Assembly (NCBI GenBank): GCA_938003835.1
Contig: CALKXJ010000001.1
Span: forward strand, 95,513-159,512
DNA: 64,000 nt
Source of the DNA: an uncultured Bryobacteraceae bacterium
GTDB taxonomy: Bacteria > Acidobacteriota > Terriglobia > Bryobacterales > Bryobacteraceae
Reading direction: 5' to 3'
Shown one piece after another: positions 26,777 through 34,315 of the stretch (its first letter is position 1; each line of letters opens with the position of its first letter). The notes beneath the pieces are model-generated. The model saw only the letters and a program-made list of their open reading frames with translations. It made no database searches and was not told the origin of the DNA. Made by a program: the position numbers and the translations under genes.

Positions 26777-28747
26777 TTACGGAAGCGGCTCGGTCGAGGC
26801 CGAGCCGGTCTCGAGATCCCGCACCATGCGCCAGCGCTTGCCGGCGACGGCGGCTTCGACGGAAAGCCGCGAATCACCCGGCGCGAAGGAGCCTGCCAAG
26901 CGGGCGGTCGCCTCCGGGGGAGAGCCGCCGACGTACGGCACCAGCACAGTCATGAGAACCGCGGGCGCCTGGCGGCGAAGACGCCAAGTAGCGACCTGGC
27001 GGGGCTCCTTGCGGTTCAACTCGTAGCTGATCTGGCCCTCGGCGAGCCGCAGCTCCGCCTCCGTTTCCGCCGCGGCAACCACCAACAGGTTGCCGCCCCC
27101 GGCAAAGTCGGTGCGCACGGCCGCTCCGCCGGGGTCGGCTTTCACCTCGCCGGGTGCAAAGGGGAAGTGCACCTCGAGCACGCCCGGTGCGTCTCCGAGT
27201 GCTTCGTCGACCAGAACGACCCAGCGCCGTTCGGGAAAGAAGACGCTGCGCCGGTGCACCAGGCGCGGGTAGGATTCATTCTCGAAGACGACCGCATCGC
27301 CGTGAGGGCCGGTCTGAAATAGCAGATGCCGTGGCGCGTTGGTCGAGTTGGCGCCGTCTAGGGTGAGCGTGGCGTGGGCGGCAGTGCGGCGGAACCAGTC
27401 CCGTTCGGCGGCGAAAGGCGTGTTTGGATAGGCGAAGGCACCGCTGTCGGCGATCAGCCACCTCCCGCCGAAATAGAGCTCAAAGGTGCCGTTATCGGGC
27501 TGGTCGTGGCCGGAGATGGCCGGCGGGCTCGCATGCAGCGCCACGAAGACCGCCTCGGGATCCCAGCCGGAGCGGAGAAAATACATGCCCGACGCGGCAA
27601 AGGCGCGGGACAGCCAGGCGGGGCGCGGACCAGGACGCCGCTCGGCCATGGCGGCGAGTTCGGGCTTGCCGAACAATCGCGCCGCGATCCGCATCGGCTC
27701 GGGATCGGGCCGGGCGCCGGGCCTGCGCTGGGTGTCGCCGAACATGGGCGTGCTGCCGTCCGGGGCGGTCATGGCAAGCCAGAAGTCGAACATCTTCTCT
27801 GTCAATTCGTGGAGCGATGGCGGGGCTTCGTGGCCATTGTCGCGGGCCACAGCGAGCGCCTGGACTAACAGGGAGGCCACCAGCATGTGATAAGAAGGCG
27901 ACCATTCCCGCTGCACGCCTTCGGGGGTGACTTGGCGGGGCACGTTCTCGGCGAGGAGCTCCCAGGCGCGCTCGATCCACTGCCTGGCCTCGCGCAGCTC
28001 GGGGAACATAATTCCCAGCCGCAGCAGGCCCACGGCTTCGATTACGGCCTTGTTGTGAGGCGATCGGCGCGGATAAAGCGACATTTTGCGCCCATGGTCG
28101 ACGACGGCAGCGAGCAGGGCGGCCAGGAATGGGCCGTCGATCGCCCCTGAGCCGCGCAGGCGGTCGAAAGCCGCCGCCCACGCGGCGGCCCGCAAGCCCA
28201 CCTGAATGTCGAGCCAGGCGAAATGCTCGGGATCTACGGGGTGGTTCCGAATCCAATCCGAGGTCAGCCGGACCCAGCCCTGCGCGTACTTGGTGTCTCG
28301 GGTCGCTTCCCAGGCTTCGAGCAACGGCGCCTGCCAGTAGAAGCGCTGCACGGCCGCTACCCATTCGATATCTCTGACCGGATCGGCCATCCAGTCAATC
28401 TCCCGGCCGTAACGCTGCGGAGGATAACCGAAGCCGAGATCGAAGACGTGATCGAGGACGGCGTCGGCTCGGGCAATCTGGCCGGCGGCAGCCGCGATCG
28501 GCCGGCTGTCGTAGCGCACGGTCGTACGTTTGGCGTAATAGGCGGCCAGAAGAGTCATGGCACGCTCAAAGTCGCCGGCCGCGGCCGCGGTGCGAACGGG
28601 TTCCAGCTCCGGGCGCTCGAGGTCAAGCGCCTCGAAAAGCCGCTGGGTCGGGAAGGGCTCGAGGCCGCGCTGGCTTGCGGCAGCCGGCGCGAGCACGAAC
28701 AGGAGAAGGACGCAAGCGGGCCCGTGTCGGCCTCGAGCGGACGCCAT
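26777..28747 (-). CDS. Secreted heparinase II/III-type polysaccharide lyase (module B)
   Basis: 656 residues with a signal peptide (CVLLLFVLAPAAASQ). The N-terminal alpha/alpha toroid includes DIQVGLRAAAWAAAFDRL, YPRRSPHNKAVIEAVGLLRLG and GVQREWSPSYHMLVASLL, which place His/Asn and Tyr where the family keeps catalytic residues. The C-terminal heparinase II/III-like beta domain includes GTFELYFGGRWLIADSGAFAY and FRRTAAHATLTLDGAN. Related lyase families act on heparin, alginate oligomers and similar uronates by beta-elimination; the substrate is not decided. It follows the TonB receptor stop by three bases, so the two form a tight two-gene operon. Unlike the heparinase-like protein at 2664-4628, this one is exported, fitting a catabolic role. 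Confidence 0.87.
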   Translation of the reverse strand: MASARGRHGPACVLLLFVLAPAAASQRGLEPFPTQRLFEALDLERPELEPVRTAAAAGDFERAMTLLAAYYAKRTTVRYDSRPIAAAAGQIARADAVLDHVFDLGFGYPPQRYGREIDWMADPVRDIEWVAAVQRFYWQAPLLEAWEATRDTKYAQGWVRLTSDWIRNHPVDPEHFAWLDIQVGLRAAAWAAAFDRLRGSGAIDGPFLAALLAAVVDHGRKMSLYPRRSPHNKAVIEAVGLLRLGIMFPELREARQWIERAWELLAENVPRQVTPEGVQREWSPSYHMLVASLLVQALAVARDNGHEAPPSLHELTEKMFDFWLAMTAPDGSTPMFGDTQRRPGARPDPEPMRIAARLFGKPELAAMAERRPGPRPAWLSRAFAASGMYFLRSGWDPEAVFVALHASPPAISGHDQPDNGTFELYFGGRWLIADSGAFAYPNTPFAAERDWFRRTAAHATLTLDGANSTNAPRHLLFQTGPHGDAVVFENESYPRLVHRRSVFFPERRWVVLVDEALGDAPGVLEVHFPFAPGEVKADPGGAAVRTDFAGGGNLLVVAAAETEAELRLAEGQISYELNRKEPRQVATWRLRRQAPAVLMTVLVPYVGGSPPEATARLAGSFAPGDSRLSVEAAVAGKRWRMVRDLETGSASTEPLP

Positions 28748-28750
28748 CGT

Positions 28751-31700
28751 TTAAAAAGAATACTTCAGCGCGAGCTGGATGACTCGCTGGCCGCTCTCGT
28801 GTCCCGGACCCTGGTTGGCCGTGGTGATCCTGCCGAAGGTGCTTGGCGCTTGCAGGTTCAGACCAGGCGTTCCCAGGTTGACGTGATTGAAGAAGTTGAA
28901 GAACTCGGCGCGGAACTGGAGGTTGTGCCGTTCGGCGAAGCGGAAGTTTTTCGAGGCCAAAAAGTCGACGTTGTTCAGCCCCGGCAGATGGATGGGATGG
29001 CGGGGCGCCGTGCCGAAGCGCCCGAGCGGCGTGGGGGCGAATGCGGCGGTATTGAACCACCTCTCGCGCGAGCGCTGGCCGCGGGGCAGATTGGGGTTCC
29101 CAATCAGGTCCGGCCGCGAGCTGATGCCGGTGCCGGTGGTGTCGCCTACGCCGGAGAGCGTGGAGGCAAAGCCGGTCTGTTCGGTGACGATGGCGCCAAT
29201 CTGCCAACCGCCCAAAGCCGTCCGCAAGGCCGGGCGGGCCGCCGCGCGGAAGAAGGGCAAATCGTAGATGAGCGCCAGCGAGAACCGGTGGCGGAGGTCA
29301 TAGGCGGCATGAGACTTTTCGCCGCGCAGGTTGAAGATGTCCTGCACGGAAGCGCTGTAGAAGCCGCCACCCACCGTGCTCTGGTCCATGCCGCTCAGGG
29401 CCTTCGACCAAGTGTAGGAGGCGATGAAGCTCAACCCGCTTGAGGTGCGGCGTTCGGCGCGCATCTGCAAGCTGTGATAGGAAGAGTTGCCCACGCTCTT
29501 GGCGACGCTCATGCCGCCGAAGCCCGCAAAGGGGCGCCGGCTGGCTACCGATGGCACGCCGGGCCCCGGTGTGACCACTTGAATCGGGCGATTCCCGTCG
29601 AATCCGATCACCAGGTTCGTGCCTTTCGTGCCCACGTAGCCGATGTCGAAATGAATCGAGGCGGGCAGCTTCTTCTGAATCGTCAGGTTCCATTGCTGTG
29701 CATAGGCGTCGCGCAGCCGGGGATCGACCGACTGCGTGCCGAACAGACCCGCGACGGCTTTGCCCTCTCCAAGAAAGACGGTGTCCACCGGAAGCGGCTT
29801 GTCGAAGGTGCTCTCGAAGGTGAAGTTGCGCACGATGGGCGGGTTCAGCGTGAGCACGGTAAAGGAGTTGGTGATCTCCTGCGTGTAGTAGAGGCCGTAG
29901 CCGCCGCGCACCACCATGTCCGCGATCCGCGGCGCCTTCCAGGCAAAGCCGAAACGCGGTCCGAGGTTGTTCTTGTCGTCAAAGACCAGTGCCCGTCTCG
30001 GATAGCCCGGCGTATCGGGCAGATTGTCGCTCGGCGGAAAACCGCCGTAGAGCTGGCGAGAGACGGTGAAGCCCGGCACGGCGCCCAACAGCTCGAAGTT
30101 CGTGATCTTGCCCCGCTCCACCGGCGGCTGGTAGTAGTCATAGCGCAGGCCGATGTTCAAGGTCAGATTTGGGGTGACCCGCCAGTCGTCCTGAAGGAAA
30201 TAGGACTGCCACCAGTGATTCATCCGGTTGGCGAAGGGGTCCGGGCTGAGGCTGGCGTTGACCGCCAGGCCCAGCAGATAGGCGGCGAAGGCGTGCTCGC
30301 GCACCGGCGAGACGCCGCCGGAGGTGGTGCGGCCGTCGAAGCCGAAGACGCCGCGCGGATTGAAGGCCTCGTCGAAGCTGAAGTTCCGCCGGAAGATCAT
30401 CAGGCCGGTCTTGACCGAGTGGCTCCCTTTGTACCAGGAGAGGGTGTCGCCCACCTGCCAGATCTGGTTGTGCTGGTCGGCCGGACCAATGTAGCGCACC
30501 ACCGGGATGTCGTAGCCGGCGTTGCTGAAGGTCGGCGGACCGTAGTTGCGCGGATCTTTGGAAACACCCGGAACGCCGAGCTCGTTGGCGATGTCGTACT
30601 CCTTACGATTGGTCGTGCCGAAGAACTGGTGGGGGCGGCGCCGGTGCCATCCGAGCCGCAACTCGTTGACCAGCGCTGAGGAGAACACATGAGTGTTCGT
30701 CAGGCTGGCGTGCTGCGAGCGGATCTGGCTGCCGGTGGTGTCGAATTTGAAGTTGGGCACGGAGTTCGACACCTGCCAGTTATAGATATAGGTTCCGTAC
30801 AACAGATTGCGTTCGCTCAAGCGGTGATCGATGCGCACCAGATACTGGTTCTGATCCGTGGGCGCTGAGGCGGCCGGGCTGATGTAGTTCACCGCCGGCT
30901 CATTGAAATTCGGCTCCGGCACGTACTTGAGATAGCCGCCTGTGATGCGATTGATGCGGCTGGCCGGGATGCGGTTGTTGGGGAAGGGTTGACCGGTGGT
31001 CGGGTCGATGATCCGAACCGAGGCGCCCGAGAAGTCGCCGGAACGGTAAGGCGTGGGCGGCACCAGCAGCCGGGAGCCGGTCGTGCCGGTAATCAGGCGG
31101 CCCCACTCGGCGTTAAGAAAGAAGAAACTGCGATCGCGCCCTCTATAGAGCCCGGGAATCGAGATCGGACCGCCGAGGTTGCCGCCGAACTGGTTGCGGT
31201 TGAGCCGCGGCGGCCGGGCGCCGGGACGGTAGGCCTCGAACGGCGCCAGCGCCGTCAACTTGTCGTTCCGGTTGAACTCCCAAAGCTGCCCGTGAACGCT
31301 ATTCGAGCCGGATTTCGTGGTGAGGTTGACGTGGCCGCCCGGGGCGCTGCCGACCTCGGCCGAGTAAGCGTTGGTTTCGACCTTGAACTCCTGGATGGCG
31401 TCGATCGAGAGCGAAAAGCTGAAACTGTAGGAGCCGAGCGACATCGCCTCCACGCCGTCGTAGTAGTAGCGGTTTTGATTGTCGCGCAGCCCGTTGACGT
31501 TCATGCCCACGGCCTGGCCGAGCGAGCCTCCGGCGCTACGGGCGCTCAAGGAGCCCGGCGTCACCGGATTGACTCCGGGAGCGAGCAACGCCAATTGGAT
31601 GAACGAGCGGCCGTTGAGCGGAAGCTCCGCCACCTTCTGCCGGTCGATGACGGTGCCCAGGGTGGCGTTCTGCGTTTGGAGGCCCACCGCCGAAGCTTCC

Positions 31701-32089
31701 ACCGTCACCGTCTCTTCGACCCGACCCATGGCGAGCGCGACGTCCACTCGCGCCACCTGGCCGACGGCCAAGGTGAAAGGCTGGACTTCGGCCCTCTGGA
31801 ATCCGGCTGCCTCCACGGTGAGCGTGTAAGAGCCCACGGGCAGGAACGGAATTTCGTACTCCCCGCGGGCGTTCGTTTCGGTGGTCCGGACCAGGTTTGT
31901 CGCCAGATTTCGAGCCCTCACCTGCGCAGCCGGCACGAGCGCGCCTGCGGGATCGGTCACCGTCCCGACGATGCGCGCCGTGACGACCTGAGCCGACAAC
32001 CCGATAGGCGCCAGCAGCAGCAGGCCCGCTGCCGGCAGCCATGCTCGAAGCCGAAAGGCCCGGGATGCTTCGATCTTGTCTATGTTCAT
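28751..32089 (-). CDS. TonB-dependent outer-membrane receptor, Oar type (module B)
   Basis: About 1,112 residues from the ATG at 32089, with GGGAGA about ten bases upstream. A signal peptide (WLPAAGLLLLAPIGLSAQ) leads to a carboxypeptidase-regulatory-like domain (ARIVGTVTDPAGALVPAAQV to GSYTLTVEAAGFQRAEV). The plug follows (TVIDRQKVAELPLNGRSFIQ, LLAPGVNPVT, TKSGSNSVHGQLWEFNRND), then a large barrel with TLNIGLRYDYY and NLQFRAEFFNFFNHVNLG. It ends in Phe (ALKYSF). It shares architecture with the module A receptor and should import a lyase-released oligosaccharide. It is co-transcribed with the lyase three bases downstream and divergent from the second regulator. The frame is open 40 codons further upstream, but the signal peptide supports the start given. 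Confidence 0.9.
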   Translation of the reverse strand: MNIDKIEASRAFRLRAWLPAAGLLLLAPIGLSAQVVTARIVGTVTDPAGALVPAAQVRARNLATNLVRTTETNARGEYEIPFLPVGSYTLTVEAAGFQRAEVQPFTLAVGQVARVDVALAMGRVEETVTVEASAVGLQTQNATLGTVIDRQKVAELPLNGRSFIQLALLAPGVNPVTPGSLSARSAGGSLGQAVGMNVNGLRDNQNRYYYDGVEAMSLGSYSFSFSLSIDAIQEFKVETNAYSAEVGSAPGGHVNLTTKSGSNSVHGQLWEFNRNDKLTALAPFEAYRPGARPPRLNRNQFGGNLGGPISIPGLYRGRDRSFFFLNAEWGRLITGTTGSRLLVPPTPYRSGDFSGASVRIIDPTTGQPFPNNRIPASRINRITGGYLKYVPEPNFNEPAVNYISPAASAPTDQNQYLVRIDHRLSERNLLYGTYIYNWQVSNSVPNFKFDTTGSQIRSQHASLTNTHVFSSALVNELRLGWHRRRPHQFFGTTNRKEYDIANELGVPGVSKDPRNYGPPTFSNAGYDIPVVRYIGPADQHNQIWQVGDTLSWYKGSHSVKTGLMIFRRNFSFDEAFNPRGVFGFDGRTTSGGVSPVREHAFAAYLLGLAVNASLSPDPFANRMNHWWQSYFLQDDWRVTPNLTLNIGLRYDYYQPPVERGKITNFELLGAVPGFTVSRQLYGGFPPSDNLPDTPGYPRRALVFDDKNNLGPRFGFAWKAPRIADMVVRGGYGLYYTQEITNSFTVLTLNPPIVRNFTFESTFDKPLPVDTVFLGEGKAVAGLFGTQSVDPRLRDAYAQQWNLTIQKKLPASIHFDIGYVGTKGTNLVIGFDGNRPIQVVTPGPGVPSVASRRPFAGFGGMSVAKSVGNSSYHSLQMRAERRTSSGLSFIASYTWSKALSGMDQSTVGGGFYSASVQDIFNLRGEKSHAAYDLRHRFSLALIYDLPFFRAAARPALRTALGGWQIGAIVTEQTGFASTLSGVGDTTGTGISSRPDLIGNPNLPRGQRSRERWFNTAAFAPTPLGRFGTAPRHPIHLPGLNNVDFLASKNFRFAERHNLQFRAEFFNFFNHVNLGTPGLNLQAPSTFGRITTANQGPGHESGQRVIQLALKYSF

Positions 32090-32115
32090 ACTCACTGTCT
32101 CCCTGATGAGGGGTG

Positions 32116-32278
32116 GGTTACCGCCTTGTCGGGCGAAAAGATCCCCACTTAGGATGGCCTGAAACCCTCCGGCACCGTCAAGGTTCGTTACGGTTATTGG
32201 AGGTAACATGGCCTGTTCCGGGGCTTCGCACGCGCCCGGCGGCTCTCCGTTATGTAACCGTTAGGCCGGGATGTTACG
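32116..32278. promoter_or_regulatory. Divergent control region of module B with candidate operators
   Basis: Several GTTAC/GTAAC elements lie in this gap: GGTTACCG at 32116-32123, TTACGGTTA at 32188-32196, GGTAAC at 32202-32207, TAACCGTTA at 32255-32263, and GTTACG at 32273-32278. TAACCGTTA is the exact reverse complement of TAACGGTTA in module A, and TTACGGTTA differs by one base. The 32188 site lies seven bases upstream of a minus-strand TTGACG (32176-32181), a possible -35 of the receptor operon with a weak -10 (CATCCT) after 19 bases. Confidence 0.5.
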
Positions 32279-32315
32279 CTCCGGGCGGACGGCAACGCCC
32301 GAACGGCGCGTACGC

Positions 32316-32345
32316 TTGTCGAAAAAGACCGCACCGTCATAAAAT
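32316..32345 (+). promoter_or_regulatory. Predicted promoter of the module B regulator
   Basis: TTGTCG (32316-32321), an 18-base spacer and TAAAAT (32340-32345). The hexamer ends seven bases before the GTG at 32353, predicting a leaderless mRNA. It overlaps the in-frame ATG at 32344, which would therefore not be transcribed. Confidence 0.45.
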
Positions 32346-32352
32346 GCTTGGA

Positions 32353-33660
32353 GTGGCGGTATCGGGGGATGGACACGATCCGGATTCGGGCGGAGTCCGT
32401 CCTGAAGGCTCCTCGGTCCCCGAGAGGGCCGCGATCGAAGAGCAACTCGCCCGTATCCTGATCTCACCCCCGTTTGCCAACAGCCGGCGCAGCCAGCAGC
32501 TTCTGAAGTATCTGGTCGATCGCACCTTGGCGGGAGACCTGCCGGGGCTGAAGGAGCGAACCATCGGCGTCGAGGTTTTCGGGAGGGATCTCGAATACGA
32601 CACTTCCGCCGACGCCATTGTCCGCGTCCGGGCAAACGAGCTTCGCAAACGGCTGGCGCAATACTACGAGCGGTACGCCGCCGGCGACACCGTGCGCATC
32701 GACCTGCCCCCGGGTTCCTATGCTCCCCGTTTCAGTTGGCTTAACCCCGTCGAGACGGCGGCAGGCAAGGCTGAGCGGGGCGAGCCGGAGGCGGTCTCCC
32801 CCTCGCCGGAGCATCCCGCCTCCACCGAGCGATGGCCCCGGGGCAGGAAACTTCGTGCCGCCGTGTGGCTTGCGGCGCTTGTTCTCGTGGTGGCAGCGAT
32901 ACTGCTCCTGCCCTGGCTCGAGCCCGATATCGAACGCTTCTGGGGGCCCGTGCTGGCGGCACCGCAGCCGGTGCTGGTGTGCGTTCCGGCGCGAGAGCGG
33001 CTATTCCTGGACGACCGCGTGCGGGATGCTTTGCTCGACGCAGGCCGCAGCCCTGGACAACCTCGCAGCCTGAAGCTCGAGCCAGGGGAGGTCGTGGCCG
33101 TGCCGCAGGGCCAGATGTCGGTCCAGAACGTCCGCGCGATCTTGAGTCTGTCGCGCTTTCTCGCCGAGCGGCGCAAGACGGTCCAGTTCCGCCTGATTCC
33201 CGAAGTCGCCTTCGAGGATATCGGCCAAAGCGCGGTCATCCTCGTCGGGGCCTATCACAATCCCTGGGCTGAGCAGATGGCGCGCGATCTGCGCTTTGCC
33301 TTCGAGTCGCGCGGCACCGGCAGCCGGGAGGTTTCCTGGGTGCGGGACCGGCGCAGCCAGGCTGAGCCCGAATGGATCGTGCACAAGCTCTGGCCGTACG
33401 CCCCGCAACCGGTCGACTACGCGATCGTCACGCGGCTGTTCGACCGCTCGAGCGGTCGCGTCGTGATCTCCTTTGCCGGCCTCAACGGTTTTGGCACGCA
33501 GGTGGCCGCCGAGTTCCTGACGGGGCGGCGCTACTGGAGCGAGTTCGCCCGGCTGGCGCCGAAAGGCTGGGAGCGCCGAAATTGCCAGATCGTCCTCGAG
33601 ACGAAAGTCGTCGGGCTGGTTCCCAGTCCCCCGCGGATCCTGGCCATCGAGATCTGGTAG
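32353..33660 (+). CDS. Bitopic membrane regulator-like protein, module B
   Basis: About 435 residues; the start could instead be the ATG at 32344. The N-terminal module (ERAAIEEQLARILISPPFAN to VRIDLPPGSYAPRF) has IGVEVFGRDLEYDTSADAIV and VRANELRKRLAQYYERY, clearly paralogous to the protein at 18254. A membrane helix (AAVWLAALVLVVAAILLLPWL) follows, then a presumed periplasmic domain starting with RFWGPVL. That domain shares the order FWG, AVILVGAYHNPWA, DYAIVTRLFDRSSGRVVISFAG, and a final ETKVVGLVPSPPRILAIEI with the module A protein. It lies divergent from the TonB receptor. It is probably a membrane-embedded one-component regulator that senses a periplasmic signal; DNA binding is inferred from size and position, not from a proven motif. 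Confidence 0.7.
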   Translation: MAVSGDGHDPDSGGVRPEGSSVPERAAIEEQLARILISPPFANSRRSQQLLKYLVDRTLAGDLPGLKERTIGVEVFGRDLEYDTSADAIVRVRANELRKRLAQYYERYAAGDTVRIDLPPGSYAPRFSWLNPVETAAGKAERGEPEAVSPSPEHPASTERWPRGRKLRAAVWLAALVLVVAAILLLPWLEPDIERFWGPVLAAPQPVLVCVPARERLFLDDRVRDALLDAGRSPGQPRSLKLEPGEVVAVPQGQMSVQNVRAILSLSRFLAERRKTVQFRLIPEVAFEDIGQSAVILVGAYHNPWAEQMARDLRFAFESRGTGSREVSWVRDRRSQAEPEWIVHKLWPYAPQPVDYAIVTRLFDRSSGRVVISFAGLNGFGTQVAAEFLTGRRYWSEFARLAPKGWERRNCQIVLETKVVGLVPSPPRILAIEIW

Positions 33661-33733
33661 CCCCCCGGGGCGCGGCGGCGCGAGGGACCAACGAAAAGCC
33701 CGCCCGGGCAGGAGATCATCGTCTGCATGATTT

Positions 33734-33750
33734 GTGCATACTGGTGCATA
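33734..33750. promoter_or_regulatory. Direct repeat at the vapB start, candidate VapBC operator and promoter
   Basis: GTGCATA occurs at 33734-33740 and 33744-33750, ten bases apart, so both copies face the same side of the helix. The first copy overlaps CATACT (33737-33742), a -10-like hexamer ending seven bases before the vapB ATG. Binding of the antitoxin here would block its own promoter. Confidence 0.45.
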
Positions 33751-33950
33751 TGAGGACCACGCTGAATCTCGACGAGGAGCTGCTCGAGCAAGCGCGGCAT
33801 CTGACGGGGATCCAGGAAAAGACGGCCCTGATCCATGCCGCGTTAGAAGCCCTGATCGCCCGCGAATCCGCGCGGCGACTGGCGGCGTTGGGAGGATCTG
33901 AGCCAGGGCTCCGCAAGATTCCCCGAAGACGGCCGCGGCGCTCCCGATGA
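33750..33950 (+). CDS. vapB: VapB-type antitoxin
   Basis: 66 residues. The sequence begins MRTTLNLDEELLEQARHLTG, a ribbon-helix-helix strand and helix, continues with IQEKTALIHAALEALIARES and ARRLAALGGSEP, and ends in a basic tail. This is the standard short antitoxin that neutralises a VapC ribonuclease and represses its own operon. It overlaps vapC by the four bases ATGA. The start is fixed by the family's N-terminal MRTTL and by the -10-like hexamer just before it; no ribosome-binding site is visible. Confidence 0.88.
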   Translation: MRTTLNLDEELLEQARHLTGIQEKTALIHAALEALIARESARRLAALGGSEPGLRKIPRRRPRRSR

Positions 33951-34303
33951 TTCTGGTCGACACCTCAGTCTGGGTGAGCCATCTGCGGAAGTCAGAACCG
34001 CGCCTGGCGGTCCTGCTGACGGATGGCTTGGTCCTGGTCCATCCATTCGTCATTGGGGAGATCGCCTGCGGCAACCTGAGGAACCGAAACACCGTCTTGA
34101 GGAACTTGCAGGCGCTGCCCCTGGCCCTTACCGCCGGCCAGAGCGAAGTCCTGCATCTGATCGAACGTCACCGGCTTTGGGGGCGCGGCATCGGCTGGGT
34201 TGACGCGCACCTGCTGGCCTCTGCCCGGCTGACCGGTTGTCGCCTGTGGACTCTGGATCGACGCCTGGACGCCGCAGCGCGGCTGCTCGGCCTGAATTTG
34301 TGA
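33947..34303 (+). CDS. vapC: VapC-type PIN-domain toxin ribonuclease
   Basis: 118 residues. PIN-domain acidic residues are present: MILVDTSVWVSHLR (first Asp), HPFVIGEIACGNL (Glu), and GWVDAHLLASARL with LWTLDRRLDAAA (two later Asp). VapC toxins are Mg2+-dependent endoribonucleases that often cut tRNA or rRNA. It is translationally coupled to vapB, is of normal length, and has all expected acidic residues, so the pair looks intact. It ends 12 bases before the convergent DUF5107 gene. Confidence 0.9.
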   Translation: MILVDTSVWVSHLRKSEPRLAVLLTDGLVLVHPFVIGEIACGNLRNRNTVLRNLQALPLALTAGQSEVLHLIERHRLWGRGIGWVDAHLLASARLTGCRLWTLDRRLDAAARLLGLNL

Positions 34304-34315
34304 AAGCGCTTCGAA

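Noticed and set aside
32113..32343. Upstream extension of the module B regulator frame
   Set aside because: The added residues have no similarity to the module A paralogue and cover the operator-like elements and promoter.
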